The notes beneath the pieces are model-generated. The model worked only from the letters and a program-made list of their open reading frames with translations, was not told where the DNA came from and made no database searches. A DNA stretch of 9,053 nt from BOG-933 sp037147415. GTDB lineage: Bacteria; Pseudomonadota; Alphaproteobacteria; Azospirillales; Azospirillaceae. This document shows, piece after piece, positions 1 to 6,077 of this stretch; positions within the stretch are counted from its first letter, which is position 1, and every line of letters begins with the position of its first letter. The position numbers were made by a program, and so were the translations under genes. Location: contig JBAWVF010000158.1 in the NCBI GenBank assembly GCA_037147415.1, forward strand, positions 1-9,053, given 5' to 3'.

Positions 1-49
1 TGGAAGCACACAACATCTAGTGGGTGTGTGCGTTAACCCGATAGGCATG
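1..49. mobile_element. End of a mobile element (terminal inverted repeat 15-49)
   Basis: Bases 15-49, read on the minus strand, match bases 9007-9041 read on the plus strand at 33 of 35 positions. The common core is CATGCCTATCGG followed by ACGCACACACCCACTAGAT after a short variable stretch. Beyond the 35 bases, towards the window edge, the two ends diverge, as expected for left and right terminal inverted repeats of one insertion sequence. The repeat interrupts the nuclease-like gene, whose last codons (PCLSG then stop at 33-35) come from the element. No transposase is visible and I cannot name the family. Confidence 0.65.
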
Positions 50-499
50 GTTCAATGGTTACTGTCCGTCCAAGGTTCGTAGCGTAATCCTTCCACTCCT
101 TAATCCACCCCTCCCACTTGGAAAACGCAGGCTTTCCGCGCCTTCTGCGCCAATTGGGGGTGTCAAGTTGCAAGGCAAAGCGACAATGTAGACAGCCAGG
201 GCCGGATGATTGTTCAGCGCATTTTTGAATGATTGTTGTATGTCGCCCTTATCGATTTGGATCGACTTCAGAACGTACTTGGCCTGATAGCCAATAGCGG
301 TACCATCATTGAGACGCCATAGAGCCTCGACCCCGCCGTCGTTCCCAGGACCGAAGTTATAGAATTGGCCGCGCCCTTTGTATTCTTGGTCAACAGCGGC
401 AAGCTCGCACACCATTTTCTGGAAGGAAAGATATTTCCCCTTAGGATCAGGTCGAATATCTTCGAAGGATATTTCTGTAGTAATATTGGAATCCACCAT
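33..499 (-). pseudogene. Mrr-like PD-(D/E)xK nuclease N-terminal domain, frameshifted and truncated
   Basis: The product resembles the restriction-endonuclease-like domain found at the N-terminus of large antiviral NTPases or alone. The core motif is visible: GNDGGVE around residues 52-58 (Asp54) and QAK at 72-74, matching the D...(E/Q)xK active site of Mrr-type nucleases, so DNA cleavage is inferred. The ATG at 499 is preferred because AAGGA lies 12 bases upstream; a TTG at 508 would leave only 3. As written, the frame stops at 59-61. The five-C run (plus-strand G run 156-160) marks a break: one added C would continue the protein as LTPPNWRRR followed by SKWEGWIKEW and TVTIE, a natural-looking sequence, up to the mobile-element junction at about 50 and a stop at 33-35. 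Only about 155 residues remain, so downstream domains are lost. It is the last gene of the minus-strand operon, 19 bases after the FliG-like gene. Confidence 0.75.
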
Positions 500-518
500 C
501 GCAATCAAAAATCCTTGT

Positions 519-1487
519 TTAAATAATTATTAGATCATAATGGAAGACATCAGTAATTTTCTCTCTGTCTATAAGGTATTCCAGGTATTGTGCAATATAA
601 TTACGAGCGCTCATTGCGTCACTGTTGTCAAAATCTGGTGTTCTATCAATTTCATCAATAATATTCCGACGTTGACGATATGACATATTTCTAAAAACAG
701 CGTTACGAACTGCCGATGGCGCCGTTTTGAGCGCCATTGCGAGAGTTAAAATATCGACATGTTTCAGGACAGTCACCACATCTCGCGGAGATAGGTGGCA
801 TATCTGCTCAAAGGAATAGATTTCCGCCCTGACGACATCAATCCAATCCATACGCCTTTCTTCCAAGGCAAAGATGAAACGTCTCGCGATGGAGCGATCC
901 ATCCAACGAAATATCTCGGCAATCGACTTAATTGGGTTATAGCTATCTGATACGAATAGGCCTGAGATAAATTCTTGACCTAAATCTGATGGTTTAATAA
1001 CTTTTTGATCTAAATCTGATGATTCAAAGTCGCAAATATAAGTCCGTGTTTCAATACGATAAAGGCGAATAATGCACTCTATTGCGAATGATTCTGGAAG
1101 ATATGAAAGTACAATCGCCGCTTGTTGTGGCAACATCCTTGTCAACACAACGGACGCAAGTTGCGGATATTCATTTCCAATCAATCTTGCCAGCACACGT
1201 CCATCTTCCAGAGACAGAAGATACAACATCGCCGCAACCGGGGTCCCAAGTGCGCGCTCGGCAACGGCTACAGCTTCCTCCTGCGGCAGGGTGCTTAACA
1301 GCGTTCTCTCCAGCTTGGTAGAAGGGCGCTGATCACACATACCGGAAGAAGGCGCCTCTCCTTCAAGAAGCCGCGCAGCAGTGGCGTCGTCGATCAGGTG
1401 GCGGATACGCGCAACTGCCTTTACGCGAGGGCAGCCCCCTGTGTTGGCTCTAAAAGGACTATCTTTCGGCGGCTGGCTCGCGTGCAT
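519..1487 (-). CDS. Orphan FliG-like protein (flagellar switch homologue) in a conflict operon
   Basis: The 322-aa product aligns by eye to FliG. Residues about 85-145 resemble the middle domain, with EYPQ (106-109) in place of the classical EHPQ. Residues about 185-285 resemble the C-terminal torque domain, including SIAEIF, IYSFEQ (where FliG has MFxF), LAMALK and FRNMSYR. Positions equivalent to E. coli FliG K264, R281, D288 and D289, which face the MotA stator, appear as K254, R271, D278 and E279. The N-terminal FliF-binding domain is not recognisable. Residues 157-176 carry a duplicated ten-residue linker. The ATG at 1487 follows GGAGAG at 6 bases; a GTG at 1490 is less likely. A TATAAT lies at 1501-1506 but with no good -35. 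It sits 65 bases after patatin and 19 before the nuclease gene. Composition falls from about 67% G+C at the 5' end to about 33% at the 3' end. The family call is fairly sure; the function here is unknown. Confidence 0.8.
   Translation of the reverse strand: MHASQPPKDSPFRANTGGCPRVKAVARIRHLIDDATAARLLEGEAPSSGMCDQRPSTKLERTLLSTLPQEEAVAVAERALGTPVAAMLYLLSLEDGRVLARLIGNEYPQLASVVLTRMLPQQAAIVLSYLPESFAIECIIRLYRIETRTYICDFESSDLDQKVIKPSDLGQEFISGLFVSDSYNPIKSIAEIFRWMDRSIARRFIFALEERRMDWIDVVRAEIYSFEQICHLSPRDVVTVLKHVDILTLAMALKTAPSAVRNAVFRNMSYRQRRNIIDEIDRTPDFDNSDAMSARNYIAQYLEYLIDREKITDVFHYDLIII
975..1021 (-). repeat. Tandem 30-bp duplication inside the FliG-like gene
   Basis: Bases 975-991 and 1005-1021 are 17-base direct copies with one mismatch, at a 30-base period. 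On the coding strand they give two in-frame ten-residue units, SDLDQKVIKP and SDLGQEFISG. They lie in the predicted linker between the FliG-like middle and C-terminal domains, so the duplication would lengthen a flexible connection without breaking a domain. Confidence 0.7.
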
Positions 1488-1500
1488 CACATGCTCTCCA

Positions 1501-1506
1501 ATTATA
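1501..1506 (-). promoter_or_regulatory. Possible -10 box ahead of the FliG-like gene
   Basis: A perfect TATAAT reads on the minus strand in the 65-base gap between the patatin and FliG-like genes. There is no convincing -35 hexamer at 16-18 bases and no extended TG. It is only 13 bases before the ATG, so a transcript would be nearly leaderless. The sequence may be chance in an AT-rich gap. Confidence 0.2.
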
Positions 1507-1552
1507 CTCCGCTAGCACCAAGTAAAATGGTTGCGCTGACACATGATAGTAA

Positions 1553-3304
1553 TTATGACTCAGGCGCAATGGTAAGGCGGGCCTTTGCCTTGGGTATTGC
1601 CTTTTTTTCATGTCTAAGAGGGTTGACGCCCCAAGAAAAAGTGAGCCTCATAAGCCCGTCAACGCGATTGAACATTTCCGTTCTCCATTCGTGAGATGTC
1701 TTGTTATAGGAGCGTGGATCCTTCATATATGTTTTGATAAAATTGGCAAAACTTCCTTCTTGCTCAGTTGAACCCCATGACTTTCCGGCAATTTCCAGCG
1801 CTTGTTCAATCGCGGCATACGTAGTCAGGAAACGACGCCAGCGGTGGTCGTCGAAGTCGAAGGGGTGAGTATCGTCGGGACTCTTGGGCGGACCGCTTCC
1901 GGCCAACAGAGCGCCGGCCCGCTCGCCCAAATCGGAGAGCTGGCTGATGATCTCGGGCGGCATGTTTAGATTGAGTCCCCCCTCGTCAGGTTTCAGATAG
2001 ACATGAACTACCCGCTCGCGATATCCGGGCAAGCCGGTTTGCAGCCGATCTTGCCAGTCCTTGGCCGCATCGAGCAATGCCATCAAGAAACCTGGAATTG
2101 AGGTGATGTCGCGAGAATCCAGCCATCTGCCATCATTTGCCGGCATCGGCAAATGAACGCGCCGCTCTGGTTGCCGCTCATTGTAGTCGTCAAGTGATAT
2201 GCCGAAGGTTGGGCGATTGGGGAGCATGGAGTCGAAGAAATGGATCGGGAAATTGCTTGACAACCCACCATCGCTAAACAGCAATCGCCACAATGGTGGC
2301 TCACCCTGACCGGCGTCAGGAAAGTCGCGACGATATAACGGCACAGCCGAGATCAGGAACGGGAAGCTCAGGCTCATTCTGGCGGCGACCACCACCGGTA
2401 GCTTGTCGGGCTCCGGAAAACGGTAATAACCCTTAAGATCGGGATGCTCAGTACAGCCGCCATTAGTAATCATCCAGTTGACAACCCAAGCTGGGAACAC
2501 TTCTTTGAATTCTTCCTGCTTAAAAAGATAATTTCGGTCGTCAAGCTGCGGCAGTGCGTTGGGGCGGCGCATGGACAGGTTTGTTGTCATCATGCGCAAG
2601 TCGATCGAAGGGCCGGCATCGTCCTCGGTTGGCCCTCCCCGCCGGAGATCACCGAAGGTCAAGGGGCCATCGGGAGGCAGGGCTTTGCGATCGGATATCC
2701 GGCCCGCCGCCCACTCGATGACCGTGGCCAACCAGTTGCTGAGCCCCGGCGTGTCCGGGTTGCCCTTGGTCGTGCCGGGACACAGTCCGAAGTTTAATTC
2801 CGGCAGCCGATCCTTAATCTCGCGCAGAAGCGCACACACAATCAGTGCGGCCGTTGCAACTCCGCTCAACAGCAATCCTAAAAATGCTCCATACCAGCCG
2901 CCGCCCAAAAGCCAGGACAACAGGACCATCGCACCGCCGATGCCTGCTCCCAGCCGCACTCTCCCCGGGAACGCCTTCACGATGGTCAACAAGACACGAC
3001 CGTACCGGCGCTCAAGCAAACTCTGTTTCAAGAGCGTAAACAATGTCTTGCCGGAAGGTGACGGTTGAAACAAAGTGGCGAGATTGGTCTGTAACTCGGC
3101 GGGGATTTGAGCCAGCCGCTCAAAGCCCCCGCTGAACCGGCCGTATTCAGCGGCGGCGGTGACCGCAGCGGCGATGGCGCCAACCGAAGTGCCGCCGATG
3201 CTGCGAAAGTGATAACTTTTCGAAAGCTCCAGTATCGCCTTGGGAAAAACCACTCCGGAGGTAATGCCCCCCTTCATGATCACGTCACATTCCTTCAAAG
3301 ACAT
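1553..3304 (-). CDS. Patatin-like phospholipase with internal membrane hairpin
   Basis: The 583-aa product is a patatin-family serine lipase, expected to hydrolyse acyl esters of membrane lipids with a Ser-Asp dyad. The oxyanion-hole motif KGGITSG is at 11-17, the nucleophile elbow GTSVG at 38-42 (Ser40), and the DGG motif with the catalytic Asp at 345-347. Residues about 119-161 form a long hydrophobic Gly/Ala/Leu-rich stretch between the two catalytic halves, likely one or two membrane segments, which would hold the enzyme at the inner membrane. Residues about 400-583 are an extra C-terminal region I do not recognise. The ATG at 3304 has AAAGGA six bases upstream and is preferred over a TTG at 3322. 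It begins 30 bases after the small upstream gene, with a C8 tract in between. Patatins are known effectors in CBASS and related systems; here that role is inferred from the neighbours. Confidence 0.92.
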   Translation of the reverse strand: MSLKECDVIMKGGITSGVVFPKAILELSKSYHFRSIGGTSVGAIAAAVTAAAEYGRFSGGFERLAQIPAELQTNLATLFQPSPSGKTLFTLLKQSLLERRYGRVLLTIVKAFPGRVRLGAGIGGAMVLLSWLLGGGWYGAFLGLLLSGVATAALIVCALLREIKDRLPELNFGLCPGTTKGNPDTPGLSNWLATVIEWAAGRISDRKALPPDGPLTFGDLRRGGPTEDDAGPSIDLRMMTTNLSMRRPNALPQLDDRNYLFKQEEFKEVFPAWVVNWMITNGGCTEHPDLKGYYRFPEPDKLPVVVAARMSLSFPFLISAVPLYRRDFPDAGQGEPPLWRLLFSDGGLSSNFPIHFFDSMLPNRPTFGISLDDYNERQPERRVHLPMPANDGRWLDSRDITSIPGFLMALLDAAKDWQDRLQTGLPGYRERVVHVYLKPDEGGLNLNMPPEIISQLSDLGERAGALLAGSGPPKSPDDTHPFDFDDHRWRRFLTTYAAIEQALEIAGKSWGSTEQEGSFANFIKTYMKDPRSYNKTSHEWRTEMFNRVDGLMRLTFSWGVNPLRHEKKAIPKAKARLTIAPES

Positions 3305-3322
3305 GATTTTTCCTTTGTCCAA

Positions 3323-3330
3323 GGGGGGGG
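3323..3330 (-). repeat. C8 homopolymer in the patatin leader
   Basis: Eight consecutive G on the plus strand (C on the coding strand) lie between the stop of the 63-aa gene and the AAAGGA of the patatin gene, starting 5 bases after the stop codon. Tracts of this length can slip in replication and are also prone to sequencing error. It is outside both reading frames, so slippage would change leader spacing, not the protein. Confidence 0.85.
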
Positions 3331-3334
3331 CTGA

Positions 3335-3526
3335 TTACAGCAGTTCGCCCAATTCGGCGGTCAGGGTCTCGGCTCGTTTGGCGCGCTGCTCGACGGTTTC
3401 ATCAATCCCGGCAGTACGTAAGCCGTCGACATGCGTCTCGCTACCGCCATCATCCCACCATGCAATGGTAATCGGAAAACGACCATCGTCACGGGCGGTT
3501 AGCTGGTGCAGGCGCAAGCTCGGCAT
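3335..3526 (-). CDS. Small hypothetical protein leading the patatin operon
   Basis: A 63-aa frame ends 30 bases before the patatin ATG and reads in the same direction. The product begins MPSLRLHQL, has a short beta-like stretch ending in WWDDGG (24-29), and finishes with a charged, Glu/Arg/Ala-rich segment that is probably helical (about 44-63). There is no signal peptide, membrane segment or Cys pair. An AGG sits 10 bases before the ATG, a weak ribosome site. I do not recognise the family; it could be a small regulator or immunity partner of the patatin, or the N-terminal stub of a longer decayed gene. Its position first in a tight operon and its sensible composition favour a real gene. Confidence 0.5.
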   Translation of the reverse strand: MPSLRLHQLTARDDGRFPITIAWWDDGGSETHVDGLRTAGIDETVEQRAKRAETLTAELGELL

Positions 3527-3540
3527 GGGTTGCGTACCTT

Positions 3541-3546
3541 TTTATA
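3541..3546 (-). promoter_or_regulatory. Candidate -10 box for the leftward operon
   Basis: TATAAA on the minus strand matches five of six positions of the sigma70 -10 box. It lies 14 bases before the start of the 63-aa gene and gives a very short leader. No clear -35 is seen at 16-18 bases. It sits about 10 bases from the -35 of the rightward candidate promoter, so the two divergent promoters would overlap or be back to back. Confidence 0.3.
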
Positions 3547-3556
3547 GGGCAACTGT

Positions 3557-3585
3557 TTGAAGCTAACATGAAACCGAGATACAGT
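3557..3585 (+). promoter_or_regulatory. Candidate sigma70 promoter for the TIR operon
   Basis: TTGAAG (3557-3562), a 17-base spacer and TACAGT (3580-3585) match four of six positions at each hexamer with ideal spacing. Transcription would start near 3592, about 40 bases before the TIR start at 3634. It lies in the only divergent intergenic gap of the window. Confidence 0.45.
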
Positions 3586-3633
3586 ACATCGGCGATACTC
3601 GGAACCGAGCCCGGCCTTTTAAGGAGCCTGCCC

Positions 3634-4017
3634 ATGGCCAATGTTTTCATCAGTCACCGCAGTGCCGATAAACCGCTGGCAGAAAAGCTGGCTCTGAATA
3701 TCCAGGCGGGCGGTCATACCGTCTGGTATGACGAGTGGGAGATCGGCATCGGCGATTCAATCGTCGCCAAAATCGATGAAGGGCTGACGGGCACGGGTTA
3801 CCTTGTCCTGTGCTTGTCCTCCTCCGGCGATTCCCCCTGGGTGAGCCGCGAATGGATGTCGGCCCTGTCTCGGCAATTGGAGGGCAAAGGGGTGAAAGTG
3901 TTGCCGGCCCGGCTCAGTGGCGGTGACCTGCCCGCGATCCTGGCCGACATCAAATTCGCTGATCTGGTGAAAGACTGGTCGCGTGGCGTCGCGGACTTGT
4001 TGAAAGCAATCCGGTGA
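3634..4017 (+). CDS. Small stand-alone TIR-domain protein (candidate NADase effector)
   Basis: The 127-aa product is almost nothing but a bacterial TIR domain. It starts ANVFISHRS (the canonical first strand and box 1), has WYDEWEIGIG at 31-40 (BB-loop region) and SPWVSREW at 67-74, where Glu73 is the expected catalytic glutamate of NAD-cleaving TIRs. The likely activity is hydrolysis or cyclisation of NAD+, as in Thoeris, CBASS-TIR and TIR-STAND systems. The ATG at 3634 is chosen because AAGGAG lies 7 bases upstream; an earlier in-frame ATG at 3568 lacks a site and overlaps the candidate promoter. Its stop overlaps the next start (TGATG), so the two are translationally coupled. It is divergent from the patatin operon. 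The fold is clear; the activity is inferred from the retained Glu. Confidence 0.92.
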   Translation: MANVFISHRSADKPLAEKLALNIQAGGHTVWYDEWEIGIGDSIVAKIDEGLTGTGYLVLCLSSSGDSPWVSREWMSALSRQLEGKGVKVLPARLSGGDLPAILADIKFADLVKDWSRGVADLLKAIR

Positions 4018-4793
4018 TGGAAAGAAAGATTGAAGTCTACATCGCACACGCTCCGGGTGAGGGAGACCTTGCCGAGCGATTGGCGGCGCCGATCAGAGGA
4101 GCCGGCTACACCGTGCACCATCGAGATACGGTGTTGGTTGGCGGCTCCATCGTGTCTGAGGCGACCAGACTGCTCAATCAAGGATGCCCGGTCGTATTGT
4201 GCGGTACGCGGCTGGCAGTCGGTGACATTTGGGCAAGGCAAATCATTAATGCCGCCAGAAGTGGCAGTCACCTGACCAAAGTGTTTCCGGTCCGTTTGGA
4301 TAAGAGGGCCGACCTCGACTCTTTGGTTGGTGCTGGTATTCCATCCGCAGACTGTAGCGTCGACTTTAACGGCGGGATGGCTGCGCTTCTCAAGTCGCTC
4401 ACGCACTACTTCCCGCTCACCGAAGAACCGCCTCCTCCCGGTGTCAACATCTGCCCCTGGCTGACCGCTCTGGTTGACCGGATCGGGCATATCGAGATCA
4501 GCGGCATTGGCAGCGGCGTCGGCAAGACCAAGGACGCCTCGCGCTATCCGATCGAGCAGCTTTACACCACGCTGCGCAGCCACGGGGGAGATTCACAATC
4601 GGTGGCGGATTTGCTGCCGAAACACCGTCTCTTGCTGATCGAAGGTCAGCCGGGCGCGGGCAAGCGGAGCGAAAAAGTGTATTCCCCGAAAGGGGTCGCG
4701 AAAAATTTGACGGTTCTGTTAATTCCTAATCTAAGCATAGTGTTATGGAGAAGGCGATGGCCGAGCGGAATGATATCGATATTAATAAAATAA
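4017..4793 (+). pseudogene. TIR-like/STAND NTPase cut off at the Walker A motif
   Basis: The ATG at 4017 overlaps the upstream stop by one base. Residues about 4-130 are a divergent TIR-like domain (VYIAHAPGEGD at the first strand; GDIWARQIINAA where the partner has the catalytic Glu). No Glu is present there, so it is probably non-enzymatic and may pair with the upstream TIR. A Pro-rich linker (137-141) leads to the N-terminal part of a NACHT/STAND-type NTPase: ISGIGSGVGKT (161-171), then LLLIEGQPGAGK (205-216), the P-loop. The next residue should be Thr or Ser but is Arg, and from base 4665 the product (RSEKVYSP onward) no longer resembles an NTPase. The Walker B, sensor and C-terminal repeats are missing. 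The leftover frame runs to 4793 and overlaps the next gene's start. I read this as a broken large TIR-STAND gene that could still yield a TIR-like protein. Confidence 0.75.
4707..4735 (+). promoter_or_regulatory. Candidate sigma70 promoter for the phosphorylase-like gene
   Basis: TTGACG (4707-4712, five of six), a 17-base spacer and TCTAAG (4730-4735, four of six) lie just after the breakpoint in the STAND gene. Transcription would start near 4742, leaving a leader of about 15 bases with GGAG at 4747-4750 before the ATG at 4757. This suggests the DNA from 4665 arrived with the next gene's own promoter. Confidence 0.5.
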
Positions 4794-5647
4794 AAGGCCA
4801 AGTGGACATTGGCATCATCACTATGCGTGAGGATGAATTTTCAGCGGTTCTACAGAGATTTCCACGCAATTGGGCGACTTCGGGTGGCGAGGCGCGCTAT
4901 AATATCGCAGAGATTCCGTCGCACGCCGGCCCACTTTATGTGGCTGTGATGCGCACGCCGGAGCAGGGACACGGGGCCGCCCAGCTGGCGGCGTCTAATT
5001 TCATTAACGATCTTGACCCCTCTTGTCTGGTTCTGGTCGGGATCGGTGGCGCCTACCCGGAGTTTGAGTTCTCTCTGGGTGATGTGGTCGTCGCCACCCG
5101 CATTCACGATTTTTCCGTCACCGCAGCTCTGACCGGTGGCCGAACCGAAATCGCCGCCGCCGGTGGCCCCATGCATTCCTTGGTGCAAAAAGCCGTCGCC
5201 AATCTGGCCGCCGATAAGGACCTGTTCGGCGATTGGTACTCGGTCAAGCGGATTGGCGTATCCTTGCCAAGCATCTCCATCGCCGAGGATAAGTTTTTCG
5301 GAGATGAAGACTGGCAAGGCAAAGTGAAGGCCGCAATCAGCCATCGCCGAAAGAACCCTCGCCAGCCTTTGGTCACCGCCGCCGCCGTCGCCTCGGGCAA
5401 CATGCTGGTCAAAGACCCGGAGAAACTGGAAAGCTGGCTCGAACACGCCCGTGACCTGAAGGCTGTGGAAATGGAACTGCCCGGCGTTTTCATCGCCGCT
5501 CGCAGCGTCAGGGGTGACAAGCCGATACTGGCCATCCGGGGCATCAGCGACGTGGTCGGCTATAAACATGATTCCGCCTGGACGGCTTATGCTTGTTACA
5601 GCGCCGCATCGTTCGCATATGCTTTTATCAGCGCTCGGCAGCGGTAG
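4757..5647 (+). CDS. Phosphorylase-superfamily (PNP/MTAN-like) protein, candidate nucleosidase effector
   Basis: The 296-aa product belongs to the nucleoside phosphorylase/nucleosidase superfamily. The first strand VDIGIITMREDEF (16-28) puts Glu27 at the position of catalytic Glu12 of E. coli MTA/SAH nucleosidase. LVLVGIGGAYPEFEFSLGDV (91-110) is the ribose/base-pocket signature. AVEMELPG (236-243) supplies the ribose-binding Glu240, and RGISD (261-265) the catalytic Asp265. All three key positions are kept, so it should cleave an N-glycosidic bond. The ATG at 4757 has GGAG six bases upstream and is preferred over 4745. In defence contexts this domain is known as an ATP nucleosidase (Detocs-type effectors) and as an N-terminal domain of STAND proteins; ATP cleavage here is inference. 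The C-terminus (ISARQR) runs straight into a MoxR fragment, so the protein may be the severed N-terminal effector domain of a longer NTPase. Confidence 0.88.
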   Translation: MAERNDIDINKIKGQVDIGIITMREDEFSAVLQRFPRNWATSGGEARYNIAEIPSHAGPLYVAVMRTPEQGHGAAQLAASNFINDLDPSCLVLVGIGGAYPEFEFSLGDVVVATRIHDFSVTAALTGGRTEIAAAGGPMHSLVQKAVANLAADKDLFGDWYSVKRIGVSLPSISIAEDKFFGDEDWQGKVKAAISHRRKNPRQPLVTAAAVASGNMLVKDPEKLESWLEHARDLKAVEMELPGVFIAARSVRGDKPILAIRGISDVVGYKHDSAWTAYACYSAASFAYAFISARQR

Positions 5648-6077
5648 CTTCACGCCCCAGGGGCGGAGCGAGCCGGTGATGGCGACGGGCGAACCGCCGC
5701 TGGTGATCATCACCACCAACGAGGAACGCTCGCTGCCCGATGCCTTCCTGCGCCGCTGCCTCGTCTTGCACATGGGGCTGCCGAAAGCAAAAGAGGCGCT
5801 GATTGCGCGGCTCGTGACCCGCGCCGCCGCCCATTTCGAAGGGCGGCGCGAGATCAGCTTTGACAAGGAGGTGGCGACCAAGGCGGCCGAGCTGCTCTGG
5901 ACCGATCGCGCTCAAGCCGAACGGGAGCATTGGCGCCCGCTGCCGGGACAAGCCGAATATCTCGATCTGGTTCGCGCCGTGGTCACCTTGGCTCCGGATG
6001 ACGTGACAAAGCAAGCGGAGTTGCTGGACGAGGTCGCGCGCTTCGCTCTCAGAAAACATCCGGGAGCTACGGCATGA
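5634..6077 (+). pseudogene. C-terminal fragment of a MoxR-type AAA+ ATPase
   Basis: Recognisable sequence begins at about LGSGSFTPQG (from 5634), overlapping the end of the phosphorylase gene in another frame. It continues with IITTNEERSLPDAFLRRC, which carries the AAA+ sensor-1 Asn and the arginine-finger region, then a helical lid to the stop at 6075-6077. Walker A, Walker B and the whole N-terminal ATP-binding half are absent, and there is no room for them upstream, so the gene has lost its 5' part. The first in-frame ATG (5679) would give 132 residues that cannot hydrolyse ATP. MoxR ATPases normally remodel a vWA-domain partner; the partner gene follows with an ATGA overlap, which shows the pair was once a coupled operon. 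The fragment may still be translated and keep coupling to the next gene. Confidence 0.82.

Noticed and set aside
3568..3633. Earlier ATG (3568) as the TIR start
   Set aside because: It has no ribosome site and overlaps the candidate promoter; the extra residues do not resemble a TIR N-terminus, while 3634 has AAGGAG at 7 bases.
4500..4530. GIGSGVGKT (residues 163-171) as a second Walker A motif
   Set aside because: The spacing is not GxxxxGK(S/T), and this stretch looks like a conserved linker before the real P-loop GQPGAGK.
4684..4695. CCCC-GAAA-GGGG hairpin as a terminator
   Set aside because: The stem is only four pairs, no T tract follows, and a candidate promoter starts 12 bases later.
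3798..5881. Long antisense open frames (261 aa at 3798-4583 and 343 aa at 4850-5881, minus strand)
   Set aside because: They lie opposite clearly homologous TIR, STAND and phosphorylase genes, have Arg/Gly/Ala-rich low-similarity products and no ribosome site; they are high-GC shadow frames.
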